Below, one piece after another: positions 9,162 through 20,691 of a DNA stretch of 64,000 nt. The notes below the pieces were generated by a model. It did no database searches. It was not told the DNA's origin and was given only the letters and a program-made list of their open reading frames with translations. Made by a program: the position numbers and the translations under genes. Position 1 is the stretch's first letter. Every line of letters begins with the position of its first letter. The stretch spans positions 107,331,001 to 107,395,000 of the forward strand of contig CP142452.1 of NCBI GenBank assembly GCA_038049695.1. The letters are read 5' to 3'. Origin of the DNA: Cinnamomum chago (taxonomy: Eukaryota; Streptophyta; Magnoliopsida; Laurales; Lauraceae).

Positions 9162-10925
9162 CCATTCTCTTCTTTTGTCAAACTTTTGACAAAGATTTAA
9201 CTATTAAGTGCAAGAAGAAGATGGTTTAACCAAGTGAGGGTCAACTTCAAGGAAAGGATTAGATTCATATAATTATAAAGCTCATATGATCAAATTACCA
9301 AAAGAGAGCAAGGTCTAATGGGAAAAGCAATCATGGATACCAATTGAAATAAACATATCAATTGAGATTAAAGGATGTGACTATAAACTCAATCACTCTA
9401 AAATGGATTAAAAAGTATAACTATTATGAGAAATCCAAATTAGAGCTATCCATGATATGGGGTTTACTCAAACATAGCATCAATCAATATAACTATGAAA
9501 ATCATATGCTATGAAAGTTTTGAAAATCATTTCATTCAATCAAAAAATATGACTTATTAATGTGCAAATTGAGTGAAATGAAATTCAAACATGAAGCCAA
9601 CCTCAATTAATAACCAACCAATATTATGAACACATAAACATGGTGGTCATGAGATATACCTATAAGAGCAAGTGAGGAGGCAATCATGAACATCATGATG
9701 TTAATGGTGTGTGACATGGAACAATTATATAACTATCAAGCTCAATCCAATGTACACATGGTCTATCACATACACAAGATAAGATATCAATTGGATATTA
9801 AATCAATGGAAAGTTCAAACCAATTGAATATGATAACATGATTAAAAGCAAGGATGTGACAAACACAAGATTCCATCAAGCATCATAAATGCATATTCAT
9901 CACTTTTAAAGATATGACTATTGAGCATAGTGATGAACAAGGTAAATTGCAATGCAAAAGGATATTACTTTTTAAAACATGCAATTTTCAAAGTGTCCAA
10001 ATCATATGAATTCAACTACTAAGATATCCATCAACCAACATAAATGCAAGGAATGGATTTCAAAGAGATTCATATGATTAAGAACACTACTTATGAAGTT
10101 GAAACATGTATAAGGATGACATCAAGAAAATCTACATGAATCAACATCATAACCATCCATAAAGATATGACTATAAGGCATAGAGGATGGATTTGGGTTC
10201 TAGTATGGTTTCTATAAATAAAACTAAGATCACAACCATACATGGAACCAAAAGTCATTTGCATATAAAAAGAAAGTAAATAAACAAGCAAGGATGCAAA
10301 CAACATACATTTCCATTTCTAAGATAATAAAACCAAAAGAAAAAGGAAATGAGTACATGGAACATGCTTAGAAGATTATAACTAATGATGTTATGGAGCA
10401 TTTCCATCCAAACAATCTTCAAATCATTTTAACAAACAAAATCCAACAATGAGCATAAAGAGAATGATTTTGAAGATCAATTTTCAACATTGTATTTGAA
10501 AAGATATAACTTAATTGAAATACATACAAGTTGATTTTTCAAAACAATGATTTCCATATAAAAATATAACTTAGAAGTCTATGGAAAAACTTGAATTGAG
10601 TCAAATCATTTGTTCAAATAGTCTTACAAATGATTCAACAACAATTGATCATGAATAAATTAGCTATGAAAGCTTTTAAAGACACAATCAATTAATCATG
10701 TAGAAATGCAATGCAAAACATATGAGTGCAACAAGCAAATCAAACATGATGAAATTATAATCAAAAGATTTTGAAAACCATGAAGTGTAACTTAAAATGG
10801 TGCAAGAAAACAAAATCAAATGATCATAAAGAAGCAATGCATTTTAATAAATGTAACTAAAAGAAACAAAATGCAAAGCAATCATGACCAACAAAAGGTT
10901 TAACTTATAAAGCATAGGTTGGTCA
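9162..10925 (-). other. Hairpin train with TATAACTA loop motif, unit A1
   Basis: This is the homologue of 3363-5138. Examples are arms 9162-9174/9212-9224 around GATTTAACTATTA, arms 10604-10613/10626-10635 (10 bp, perfect) and arms 10885-10892/10918-10925 (8 bp) around GTTTAACTTATAA. At the second site the stem survives although A and B differ. A B A:T pair (4799/4830) is T:A in A (10613/10626), a change on both sides of the stem. That hairpin has lost the loop motif in A. Confidence 0.75.
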
Positions 10926-10940
10926 ATGAGGTCCAAGGCC

Positions 10941-12467
10941 TTAAGGTTTGTCTAAGTATAAAACTTTGGGAATCCACCTAAGGTCTTGTGAGGGTTGAAC
11001 TTTGAGGTCTAGTTTGGATTTCTCACCAACTATAGGAGATTTGACTTGATAAATCTTCAATTTAAACTTATCACCATGATATTTAGATTTTACTAAATTT
11101 GGCTTAGAATGGTGATTAGTCTTTTGATGTTGGTGAATTTGTTTCTTAGGGGATTGCTTCACTTTTCTTTTCTTCTTATTTTCTCCCTTTACTTGACTTT
11201 TGAATTTTAAATTTAACTTAGCAACTTTATTCAAAAGTTCTTTCATAGGTTGATATAAGGGAGGTAGGTTGAGAAGCTTTTTGTTAATAGATTCTTTGAT
11301 TTTTGGTTTAACTTGTTTAAGCCTTTTAGAATCTATCTTGGGAGACTCCTTGTTACTTGGTTTAACTTGTTTAAGCTTTATGGAGTCTTCCTTGGTTTTT
11401 AGTGTCTTACCCTTCAAGTTTGATTTTACTTTCTTTGGTTCAAAGATGGGATTAGACACATTGCTTCTTCTTAGTTTGCACTCAAACCTAAAGTGTCCTT
11501 CAATGCCACAATAATTACATTTAGACATGGGCAAAGAAGTGTGAGTGCTAGAGAATGAGGACTCACCTTTCACAAAAGTGTTGGTGAATTTAGGGTCATA
11601 AGATATATTCCTATTAAATCCAATACCCGTCCTATCTCCATGATGTTTACCCAATTTAAATAATTTTTCAAGTCTATCTTCACTTTGGGTAAACTTGCAC
11701 TCATACTTTTGTTTATAGGTTTCAAGTTGAGTGACTTTGGTTATAAGGATTGAATTTTCATTTTTAACTTTTGAAAGTTCATTTTCAAGTTCCTTATATT
11801 TGATTAGCTCTTCATTGGCAAGTTGTAATTTATGTTTAAGGTCATTAACAACATTAGTTCCAAGCTCTTGAGTTTTTAACTTACTTTTGATCAACTTGGC
11901 TTCTAAGTTGTTAAAGTCTTTATCTTGTCTTTTAATTGTATCTCTTAGGTTTAAATTTTCATTTTTAAGCTCATCATAATTTATCTTAATCTCATTTAAT
12001 TCATCTTGAGCATTAGATAAATTTTCCTTAGAGATAGTCAATTTAGATTCAAGATTGTTAAAGTCTTTATCTTGCCTTTGTAATTGATCTCTTAGTTTTA
12101 GATTTTCCTTATTGACATTTTCATAATCCATCTTTAATTCTTTTAGTTCATCTTGAATGTTAGATAGATTATTTAAAGAGATCATGAACTTAGATTCTAC
12201 ACAATTTATAAATTCATCTTTTTCTCTAAGTTCATTTTTAGAAGAGTCTAATTCTTGGTTTAGCCTTATAGAATCTTCTTTTAATCTTTTATTTTTCTTG
12301 GAAACCTCTAAGGACCATGTGTACAATTCCTCATAGGCTTCAAGTTCATCATATTCTTCTTCTTTTAATTCAAGTTGAGATTCTTTAATTTCAATGTTTG
12401 AATCTCCATAAGATGGAAGAATGAGGGGTCTAGAAGAATCTACAAAGTCTAGCATAGTGGAGTCCAT
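10941..12467 (-). CDS. gag-like protein (coiled coil + CCHC zinc knuckle), intact copy A1
   Basis: This is a 508-codon frame from the first ATG (12467). The same frame extends five codons upstream to a TTG where family B has its ATG. Residues about 30-265 are predicted coiled coil, rich in E, K and L, with a 49-residue duplication (about 100-148 and 149-197, both containing LRD and RQDKDFNNLE). The CCHC knuckle has C317, C320, H325 and C330 (CNYCGIEGHFRFEC). The last 160 residues are lysine-rich and end RWIPKVLYLDKP. In copia polyproteins protease would follow about here, but a TAA comes instead. The usual N-terminal gag domain is also missing. A role in RNA binding and particle assembly, perhaps alongside an autonomous partner's Gag, is inferred from the family. 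Confidence 0.85.
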   Translation of the reverse strand: MDSTMLDFVDSSRPLILPSYGDSNIEIKESQLELKEEEYDELEAYEELYTWSLEVSKKNKRLKEDSIRLNQELDSSKNELREKDEFINCVESKFMISLNNLSNIQDELKELKMDYENVNKENLKLRDQLQRQDKDFNNLESKLTISKENLSNAQDELNEIKINYDELKNENLNLRDTIKRQDKDFNNLEAKLIKSKLKTQELGTNVVNDLKHKLQLANEELIKYKELENELSKVKNENSILITKVTQLETYKQKYECKFTQSEDRLEKLFKLGKHHGDRTGIGFNRNISYDPKFTNTFVKGESSFSSTHTSLPMSKCNYCGIEGHFRFECKLRRSNVSNPIFEPKKVKSNLKGKTLKTKEDSIKLKQVKPSNKESPKIDSKRLKQVKPKIKESINKKLLNLPPLYQPMKELLNKVAKLNLKFKSQVKGENKKKRKVKQSPKKQIHQHQKTNHHSKPNLVKSKYHGDKFKLKIYQVKSPIVGEKSKLDLKVQPSQDLRWIPKVLYLDKP

Positions 12468-12567
12468 TTCAATGATTTTCAAATAAGCACAACTCTAGGG
12501 TTTTTACTCTAGGTTTTTACACCTAATCAAGAGTTCCAAACACTTGATCCTAAGGGATAGAGCACTT

Positions 12568-12580
12568 GGCTCTGATACCA
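12568..12580 (-). other. Primer-binding site, unit A1
   Basis: Sense TGGTATCAGAGCC lies 2 bp inside the LTR. It is 101 bp upstream of the gag ATG. Confidence 0.95.
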
Positions 12581-13935
12581 ATTGAAAGTCCACGAGGATC
12601 CTAACCCTAGAGGGGGGGTGAATAGGGTGAGCTACAAGTATGACCAATTTCGACCAATTTTAATTTCTTAAACTAAACTAGTCACATGTGATGATTAAAC
12701 AAACAAGATGCGGAAGCTAATACAAAATCAATCACCACATAGCATGCACCACAACACCAATATTTATAGTGGTTCGGCCAACGTGCCTACATCCACTACC
12801 GGCTTGTGTCTCCAACACCCCACCGGATTCCACTAATTATGCTTTTTACTAGGCTAAGCAATAACCCTTACAAAGTTGTTTTTCTAGGCTAAACAACAAC
12901 CTCTCAATGTGCTTTTATAGGCTTAGCAATAACCTTACAATATGCTTTTATTAGGCTAAGCAATAACCTTACAATATGCTTTTCTTAGGCTAAGCAATAA
13001 CCTTACAAGTTGCTTTTCAAAGGCTAAGCAATAACCTTTACAAATGAGGATTTCTCAAAGAAGGTGTCTTTACAAAAGATCACTCTAAGAGATTACAATT
13101 TAAGCACAATGGAATTTGCCTCTTAAATAGGCTAATAGGAAAATGAAATTCCAATTACAAACATACACTAAAATAAACTAAAGTGTGTGCACAAAGTGTA
13201 TGTATGAGTTTCTTCAATCAATTTTAACAATGAAGCTTTTAAATGAATGCATGATGCATTTTAAAATCAAGGTTTATAAAATGATGATTGAAGAGAAAAC
13301 TAATCACATGAAAGATTCACACAACTTGAAGAAATGATCTAAAACATGTTGTATGAATATAAAAGTCTAAGAACACATGTGATTTAGGTGAGAGTGATTG
13401 CAAACCATTCTAATATACCAAAGAAGATAATGAGTTTGCAAAACACCTCTTGAAATCATGCACAAGTGAAAAGCAAAGATTTAAACATGCATGGATTTCA
13501 TTTTAATGAAAATCAAAATACAAGTAAAGTGTACCTTTTTAAGAACTCATGTATTTGATTTCCAAATGGCCCTCTAGCCTTTCCAACTTCTTCCCCTTTC
13601 CTTGGCTCCAAAATGGTCTCAAAAGTTCATGTATCAAGCCTTCAAAAAGGTTGGAAATGAATGGACTTTATAGCCAAAAAGTAGCCAACGGCTAGTTCTC
13701 GGTCGACCGGCAAAGAGGTCTCGGTCGACCGAGAAAGCACAACGGATAGATTTCTGACCGTTGGGGCTACAGAATAGGATTCTGCAGAAATGACCTGCAG
13801 TAGTCTCGGTCGACCGAGACCTGTGTCTCGGTCGACCGGCGACACTGCCGGAAAACCCCAAAAAATTCCAACTTTAGCATTTTGAAGATTTTCTTTGTGG
13901 AATTTTGTGGGTCACTAAACCAAGCTAGAAAACAA

Positions 13936-13940
13936 GTTTT
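13936..13940. repeat. Target-site duplication GTTTT, left copy (right copy 16159-16163)
   Basis: GTTTT flanks both ends of the solo LTR. Undisturbed A LTRs have a single GTTTT at this place (ACAAGTTTTAAG). Confidence 0.93.
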
Positions 13941-16158
13941 TGTTAGGAATTTTCTAGATTGCAATTTGATGGATGCATTATCATTCAAGCATCATTTGAT
14001 TTACACACATGCATTGTTTTAGATAAACTTGAAATCTTGATTTATTCATGCATTACTTTTAAGAGTTGTAAAAGTTTTGATTTATGCATGATTTGTTTTT
14101 AAATCTTGGATGCATTTGTTTTAGAAAAGAGTTTTCAAGAAATCAAGCAAGCCTTTATTTTAAAAGTTTTGAATCTTTTTAGGCTTTTTATGGCATGTTT
14201 TAAAAACCTTTAGAATCCTTAAAACATGTTTTCCAAGCTTGATTTAGTGGCCAAAAGGTCCCCCAAAGAAAAACCTTCAAATATGCAAAAGTTGCATTTT
14301 TTGCTAATAGGGGGGAGTCCCGGCAGTGTCGCCGGTCGACCGAGAGGCAGGTCTCGGTCGACCGAGACAACTGGAGGTAATTTCTGCAGTTTTGAACTGA
14401 AACCTCCAACGGTCAGAAATCTGACCGTTGTGCCTTCCCGGTCGACCGAGACCTCTTTGCCGGTCGACCGAGAACTAGCCGTTGGCCACTTTTCCCTATA
14501 AATATGAGTTCTTTCCCTTGCCAAAAGTTGGGAATTTTTAGCCCCTCCTTGAGAGGATTTGAGGCATATCAAAAGGGAAAAGAACCAAGGGATGAAGGGG
14601 AAGATTAGGAAAGCTAAAGCTTGGATTAATGAAGTTAAACCACCAAGTAGGCTCTTCCTTTCTTAATCATATGTTTGCATGCTCTTGTTTTATTTTTGGT
14701 AAATCATTTCTAGCATGTTAAACTATGTTTGTGTTGTGTCCTTAACATATTTTATGTTTTGAGTTGATTTATTGTTTTGGATACAACACCATATGATTCA
14801 ATCCAAGTAGTACTTGAATTGGTAAATCAAAGTAGATCATGTTAATGAAAGAAACTTGGTAAATCATATGTAACATGATTCCTATACTTGGTTGAATCTT
14901 TGGTTGTTGTTTTCCATCATAAGAAAATCACTTTCAAAAGTATCTTATGTTTTGGACTCAACTTCTTTACAAATCATATGTTTTCATGTTTTGTTTTATC
15001 ATTGGTAAATCTTAGTAACATGTTAACCTATGATGTGTTGTATCCTTAGCATGTGTTATATTTTGAATAGATCTATTGTTTTGGATACATCACCATTGAT
15101 TCATCAAAGTAGTACTTTATCTTTGGTAAATCTAAGTAGATCATGTTAATGAAATATGTAACATGATTCATATACTTTGTTGAATCATTGGTTGTTGTTT
15201 TTCCATCATAAGAAAATCTCTCTCAAATGTATCTTATGTTTTGGATCCAACATCTTTACAAATCATATGTGTATTATTGTTTTAATGCTTCACAACTTGC
15301 CTTACTTTGATTGGTAAATCATTTTCAAGTTGTCTTTATAATTACATATGATTTGTCCCCTAATTTCAATCAAATCTATTTTTATGTTTTGAGCTTCATT
15401 GATGATTTGATTGACATCCCTATGCATCACATGTTTAGAGCTAATCCATTTCATACAACTTGTGTAACTTTGATATCATTAACAAGTTGTTACTTTTAAC
15501 ATGTGATTGCATTACATCCTCAATCATAAATGTTTTTGAGCTAAAACTTTCAAAAGCCTTAGGCATACATTTATGAACTTTCATTTTCAAAATGATTGAG
15601 GATCACACACACACACTTCATTTGTTTTCATCTTTGCATTCATAGTGTGAGTGTGTATTTGTATTTCACTTCCATATCCGCCTATTTTAGAGGCAAATGT
15701 AATGAGCTAAAATGAATCTCCATCTAGTGTATTAAAGACACAACTTAGTGAGATAACCAACCATGTGGTTGAAGAGGTTATTGCTTAGCCTATAAAAGCA
15801 TAATGGATAGGTTGATGTTAAGCCTTGAAAAACATCATTGTAAGGTTATTGCTTAGCCTTGGAAAGCATATTGTAAAGGTTATTGCTTAGCCTATTGAAA
15901 AGCATAAATAGTGGAAATCCGGTGGGGTGTTGGATCACAAGCCGGTAGTGGATGTAGGCATTGAGGCCGAACCACTATAAATCCTTGTGTGATGGTGCTT
16001 GCTTTGTGGTGATTATTTTGTTAGCTTCCGCATCTTGTATGTTTAATCATCACATGTGACTAGTTTGTTTTAAAGAAGTTAAAATTGTTAAAATTGGTCA
16101 TAAAAGAAGCTCACCCTATTCACCCCCCCTCTAGGGTTCGGATCCCCATGGACTTACA
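13941..16158 (+). mobile_element. Solo LTR, plus orientation, nested in LTR-A
   Basis: It runs from TGTTAGGAATT to ATGGACTTACA, 2218 bp, with a perfect 5-bp duplication. It is related to the A/B LTRs but a distinct subfamily. It has four CGGTCGACCG palindromes at 14333, 14355, 14439 and 14461 (two pairs 22 bp apart), an MSA match TCCAACGGTCA at 14405-14415, TATA CTATAAAT at 14496-14503, and the AGGTTATTGCTTAGCC leader repeats near 15775-15890. Its extra length comes largely from an internal tandem duplication (14666-15260). Confidence 0.93.
14666..15260 (+). repeat. Tandem duplication of about 300 bp inside the solo LTR
   Basis: Two diverged copies begin AATCATATG at 14666 and 14972, with a third start at 15262. 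Shared words in order include GGTAAATC, AGCATGTTA-like, TTGTTTTGGATACA, AGTAGATCATGTTAATGAAA and CCATCATAAGAAAATC. The other LTRs here do not show this duplication. Confidence 0.8.
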
Positions 16159-16573
16159 GTTTTAAGATATTCTAAGATGATTAAAACACATGGAAAACAC
16201 AAAGCCTAAAATGATTTGAAACTTTGAACCAAAGGCTAGCTTGATTTGAAAAACTCCTTTTTCCAAAAACAATGCATACAAAAGTGATTCTTAAAGAGAT
16301 GAATGTATGCAAAGCTCAAACCTAAATACCTAACATGATTTTCCAAATGTAGTGCACAAGGAAATAGGTTTTCAAAAAGAGTTTGGGTTTCAAAACCAAT
16401 GCATCCAACTTTAAAACCAAAACATGCATAAGGCAAAGACTTTTCCAAATCTTAAAAGCTATGCATGTATAAAACTAGATTTCAAGGTTTTCTAAAACAA
16501 TGCTAGTGTGTGAATCCAAATGATGCTAAAGTGCAAATGCATCCATCAAATTGCAAAAACAAAAGACCTAACA

Positions 16574-18212
16574 ACCCTTACAAAGTTGTTTTTCTAGGCT
16601 AAACAACAACCTCTCAATGTGCTTTTAGAGGCTAAGCAATAACCTTTACAATGTTGCTTTTCAAAGGCTAAACAACAACCTTACAATGTGCTTTTCAAGG
16701 CTAAGCAATAACCTTTACAAATCAAGATTTCTCAAAGAAAGTGTCTTCACAAAAGAACACTCCAAGAGATACAATTTAAGCTCAATTTAATTTGCCTCTA
16801 AATAGGCGGATATGAAAATTAAAACTAACTCACACAAACACTCAAAGAAATGCAAAGATGTATGCTTATGAAGTGTAAGTGTGAAAACTTCAATCAAGTT
16901 TAAAAGTAAGCTCAATCAATTTGTGCTTAATGCACTTTGAAAGTTTAAGGCACAAAAAGATATGATTGAAGTTCTATGCAAATCACTTGAACAATTACAC
17001 ACTTGTGAATGATATGAAAATCTAAAGATCACAAGTTGTATGAAAGTGTTTAAGCCTAATCAAGTGATGCATGTGCAATGTTTTTTTCAAAAACTAATTT
17101 GACTAAAGATTAAATGAATGAAAACAACAAGGGAAGTTTCAACCAAGTGAAGTAATCATGCAATAAAGGAAATCAAAGATTTATGGCTAAGCATGATTAA
17201 GAAAGTTTAAAACAAAACTTGGGTTGAAATCAAAGTGATGAATCCAATCTTGAATATCAAAGATGGAGGGAAGAAAGGATTCAACACATCATTGTTATCA
17301 TGCTTGAAATCATTTTCTAAAGTTTCAAATAAAGCACATAACAAATGATTAATTAAAAGTAAAACTTACTTGGAGATTTAACTTAGTTGATCCAAGCTTA
17401 AGCTTCACTTAATGACCCCTTGATGTCTCTTAGATCATCCCCTTTGTCTTGTCTCAAAGCTCCTCAAAGAAGGCTTAAAAATCTCCAACCAAAGACAAAG
17501 GAAAGAACTCATTTATATCCCCAAAACAGCCCAACGGCTAGTTTACCCGGTCAACCGGCCATAACAGGCAGGTTAACCGGCCAAGCACAACGGTCATAAA
17601 AAGAGCCGTTGTGTTTTGGGTCATCCTGCACTGTGGCCGGTTAACCGGGCTAACATGGCCGGTTAACCGGCTACACTGCGGGTTGACCACCCCGGTTAAC
17701 CCCATGGTTAACCCCGCAGCACCAAAATTCCCAAAAAATGCATTTTTCACAGTTTTGCTTGGGGGAACTTTTTGGCCACTAAATCAAGCTTGGAAAACAT
17801 GTTTTAAAGATTCTAAAGGTTTTTAAAACATGACATAAAAAGCCTACAAAGTTTCAAAACTTTTAAAACAAAGGCTTGCTTGATTTCTTGAAAACTCTTT
17901 TCAAATGAAATTGCATACACAAATGATTCTTTTTGTGATGAATGTATGCAAAACTCAAACCTAAATTCACAAGATGATTTTCCAAATATAATGCACAAGG
18001 AATTAGGTTTTCAAAAGAGTTTTGGGTTCTAAAACCAATGCATCCAAGTTTAAAACCAAACCATGCATAAAACAAAAGCTTTCCCAAATCTTAAAAGCTA
18101 TGCATGTATAAAACTAGATTTCAAGATATTTTAAATCAATGCATGTGTGTGAATTCAAAAGATGCCAATATGCAAATGCATCCATCAAATTGCAAATACA
18201 AAATCTCTAACA
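16574..18212 (-). mobile_element. LTR-B, right part, border copy 1 of the A-in-B insertion
   Basis: This 1639-bp piece of LTR-B begins ACCCTTACAAAG, with ACCCT the duplicated target. Its missing 284-bp left part has the form seen at 22341-22624. The same border recurs at 41730. Confidence 0.92.
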
Positions 18213-18900
18213 ATCTCCCCCTTTGCAATTTGATGGCAACTTACTCATCATTGAAATTACACACTTAGTCTTCAGCTCCCCTTAAGCTGGACAAGTCTAG
18301 AAATCTTCTTGGATGCTCCTTCTCTTAGCCTGGGCTCTTTGGCTCTTTTCTTCAATCTTCTTGATGCTTGGAGCTTGATCATTCTTCAAGCTTTCTCTTC
18401 TCATCTTCCTCTTTATGGCCAAGCATCTTCTTTAGCTCCAAGCTTTCCTTCTTCTATTTGCTCTCCCCCTTTGTCCATGCCTCTCTCTTCCTTTGGCAAG
18501 ATATGCATTCACTCCCTTTGTAGAAGATCATACACAACTCTCCTTAGGAAGCTTGGACATTCTCTTCACCCTTCTTGAGAACTTGAATTCTTTCTCCCCC
18601 TTTGATGGATAGGAGATCTTCGAGTACTTGAACTCTCGAACTCTCTCCCCCTTTGAAGAGTAGGAGATCTTTGAGTCACACTTGAACTCTCTCTCCCCCT
18701 TTGACATTAAATTGCAAAGGTACCTACACACATGAGACAAGAAAAATACCTTTAGTAGCACCTGTTAACAAATGAAATCGAAAATGAAATTCATAACAGG
18801 CTATCATGTATGTAAGTTAACTCTAAGGGCTCAAAGGCAATCCAAGGGTGAATTTGATCAAAACTAATACTTCCTATGAAGGTTTACACTCCCCCTCAAT

Positions 18901-20676
18901 CCATTCTCTTCTTTTGTCAAACTTTTGACAAGATATAACTATTAGATTCAAGAAGTAGATGGTTTAACCAAGTGAGGGTCAACTTCAAGGAAAGGATTAG
19001 ATTCATATAACTATAAGGCTCGTATGATCAAATTACCAAAAGAGAGCAAGGTCTAAAGGGAAAAACGATCATGGATACCAATTGAAATAAACATATCAAT
19101 TGAGATTAAAGGATGTGACTATAAACTCAATCACTCTAAAATGGATTTAAGAGAATATAACTAATAGGATAAAATCCAAGTTAGAGCTATCCATGATGCA
19201 ATGGGGTTTTACTAAAACATAGCATCAATCAATATAACTTATGAAAATCATATGCTATGTAAGTTTTGAACTCATTTCATTCAATCAATAAATATGACTA
19301 TTAAAGTTCAAGATGAGTGAAATGAAATTCAAACATGAAGCCAACCTCAAATAATAACCAACCAATATTATTAACACATAAACATGGTGGTCATGAGATA
19401 TACCTATAGGAGCAAAGGAGGTGGCAACATGAGCATTATGATGCTAATGGTGTGTGACATGGAACAATCATATTACTATCAAGCTCAATCCATTGTACAC
19501 AAGGTCTATCACATACACAAGAAATCAAATCAATCAAAAATTATACCAATAGAAACCAATTGAATTTGATAACATGATAAAGAGCAAGAATGCGGCAAAC
19601 TCCATCAAGCATCATAAATGTATATTCATCACTTTAAAAATATAACTATTGAGCATAGTGATGAACATGGTAAATTGCAATGCAAAAGAATATTACTTGG
19701 TAATGCATGCAATTTCCAAAGTGTCAAAATCATATGAATTCAACATCTAAGATATCCATCAAACATATAGAAATACAATGAATGGATTTCAAAGATATTC
19801 ATATGATCAAGAACACTACTATGAGGTTGAAACATGTATAAGGATGATATCAAGAGAGTCTACATGAATCAACATCATAACCATCCAAAAAGAAATGACT
19901 AGAAAGCATAGAGGATGGATTTGGGTTCTAGTATGGTTTCTACAAGTGTAACTAAGGTCACAACCATACATGGAACCAAATGTCATTTGCATATTAAAAG
20001 AATAACTAAATGAGCATAGATGCAAACAACATTCATTTCCATTTCTAAGATAATGAAACCAAAAGAAAAGGAAATGATAACATGGAACATGCTTAGAAGA
20101 TTATAACTAATGATGTTAAAAAACATTTCCATTCAACCAATCTTCAAATCATTTTGATAAACAAAATCCAACAATGAGCATAAAAGAATGATTTTGAAGA
20201 TCAATTTTCAACATGTATATTAAAAGATATAACTTAATTGAAACACATACAAGTTGAATTTTCAAAACAATGATTTTCCATATAAAAATATAACTTAGAA
20301 ATCCATGGAAAAACTTGAATTGAATCAAATCATTTGATTTACAAAAAGGATCTAACTAAGACATCCATCAAATGATTTAACAACAATTGATCATGAAAAA
20401 TCTAGCTATAAAGCTTTTGAAATCACAATCAATTGCTCATGTAGAAATGCAATGCAAAACATAAAACTAAATGAGTGCAAAAAGCAAATCAAACATGATG
20501 AAATTATAATCAAGAGATTTTGAAAACCATGACATGTAACTTAGAATGGTGTATGAAAACAAAATCAATTGATCATAAAGAAGCAATGCATTTTAAGAAA
20601 TGTAACTAAGAAGGAACAAAATGCAAATGCAACATGACCAACAAAGTGATTTAACTATTAAAGAATAGGTTGGTCA
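18901..20676 (-). other. Hairpin train, unit B2
   Basis: Near-identical copy of 3363-5138, offset 15538. I saw no difference that removes a hairpin, though G at 19022 weakens one weak arm. Confidence 0.75.
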
Positions 20677-20691
20677 AGAGGGGTCAAGGCC

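Larger units (their letters stand above)
8572..12582 (-). mobile_element. Internal region A1 (gag-only, 4011 bp)
   Basis: The order is as in B1: PBS (12580-12568), gag (from 12467), hairpin train (10925-9162), purine-rich 3' segment and PPT at 8583-8572 against the LTR. It is shorter than B mainly because two of the three PPT-containing repeats near the 3' end are absent. Confidence 0.9.
12583..16573 (-). mobile_element. LTR-A, split by a solo LTR
   Basis: The A LTR occupies 12583-13940 and 16159-16573. After removing the insert and one GTTTT copy it is 1768 bp, exactly the family length. Its plus-strand right end ..GACCTAACA (16573) is followed by ACCCTTACAAAG, the interior of an LTR-B. This is the right-hand border of the A-in-B insertion. 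Confidence 0.93.

Noticed and set aside
11269..11514. Plus-strand frame opposite gag, present in all units
   Set aside because: It mirrors the lysine- and serine-rich gag tail. There is no independent evidence of coding.
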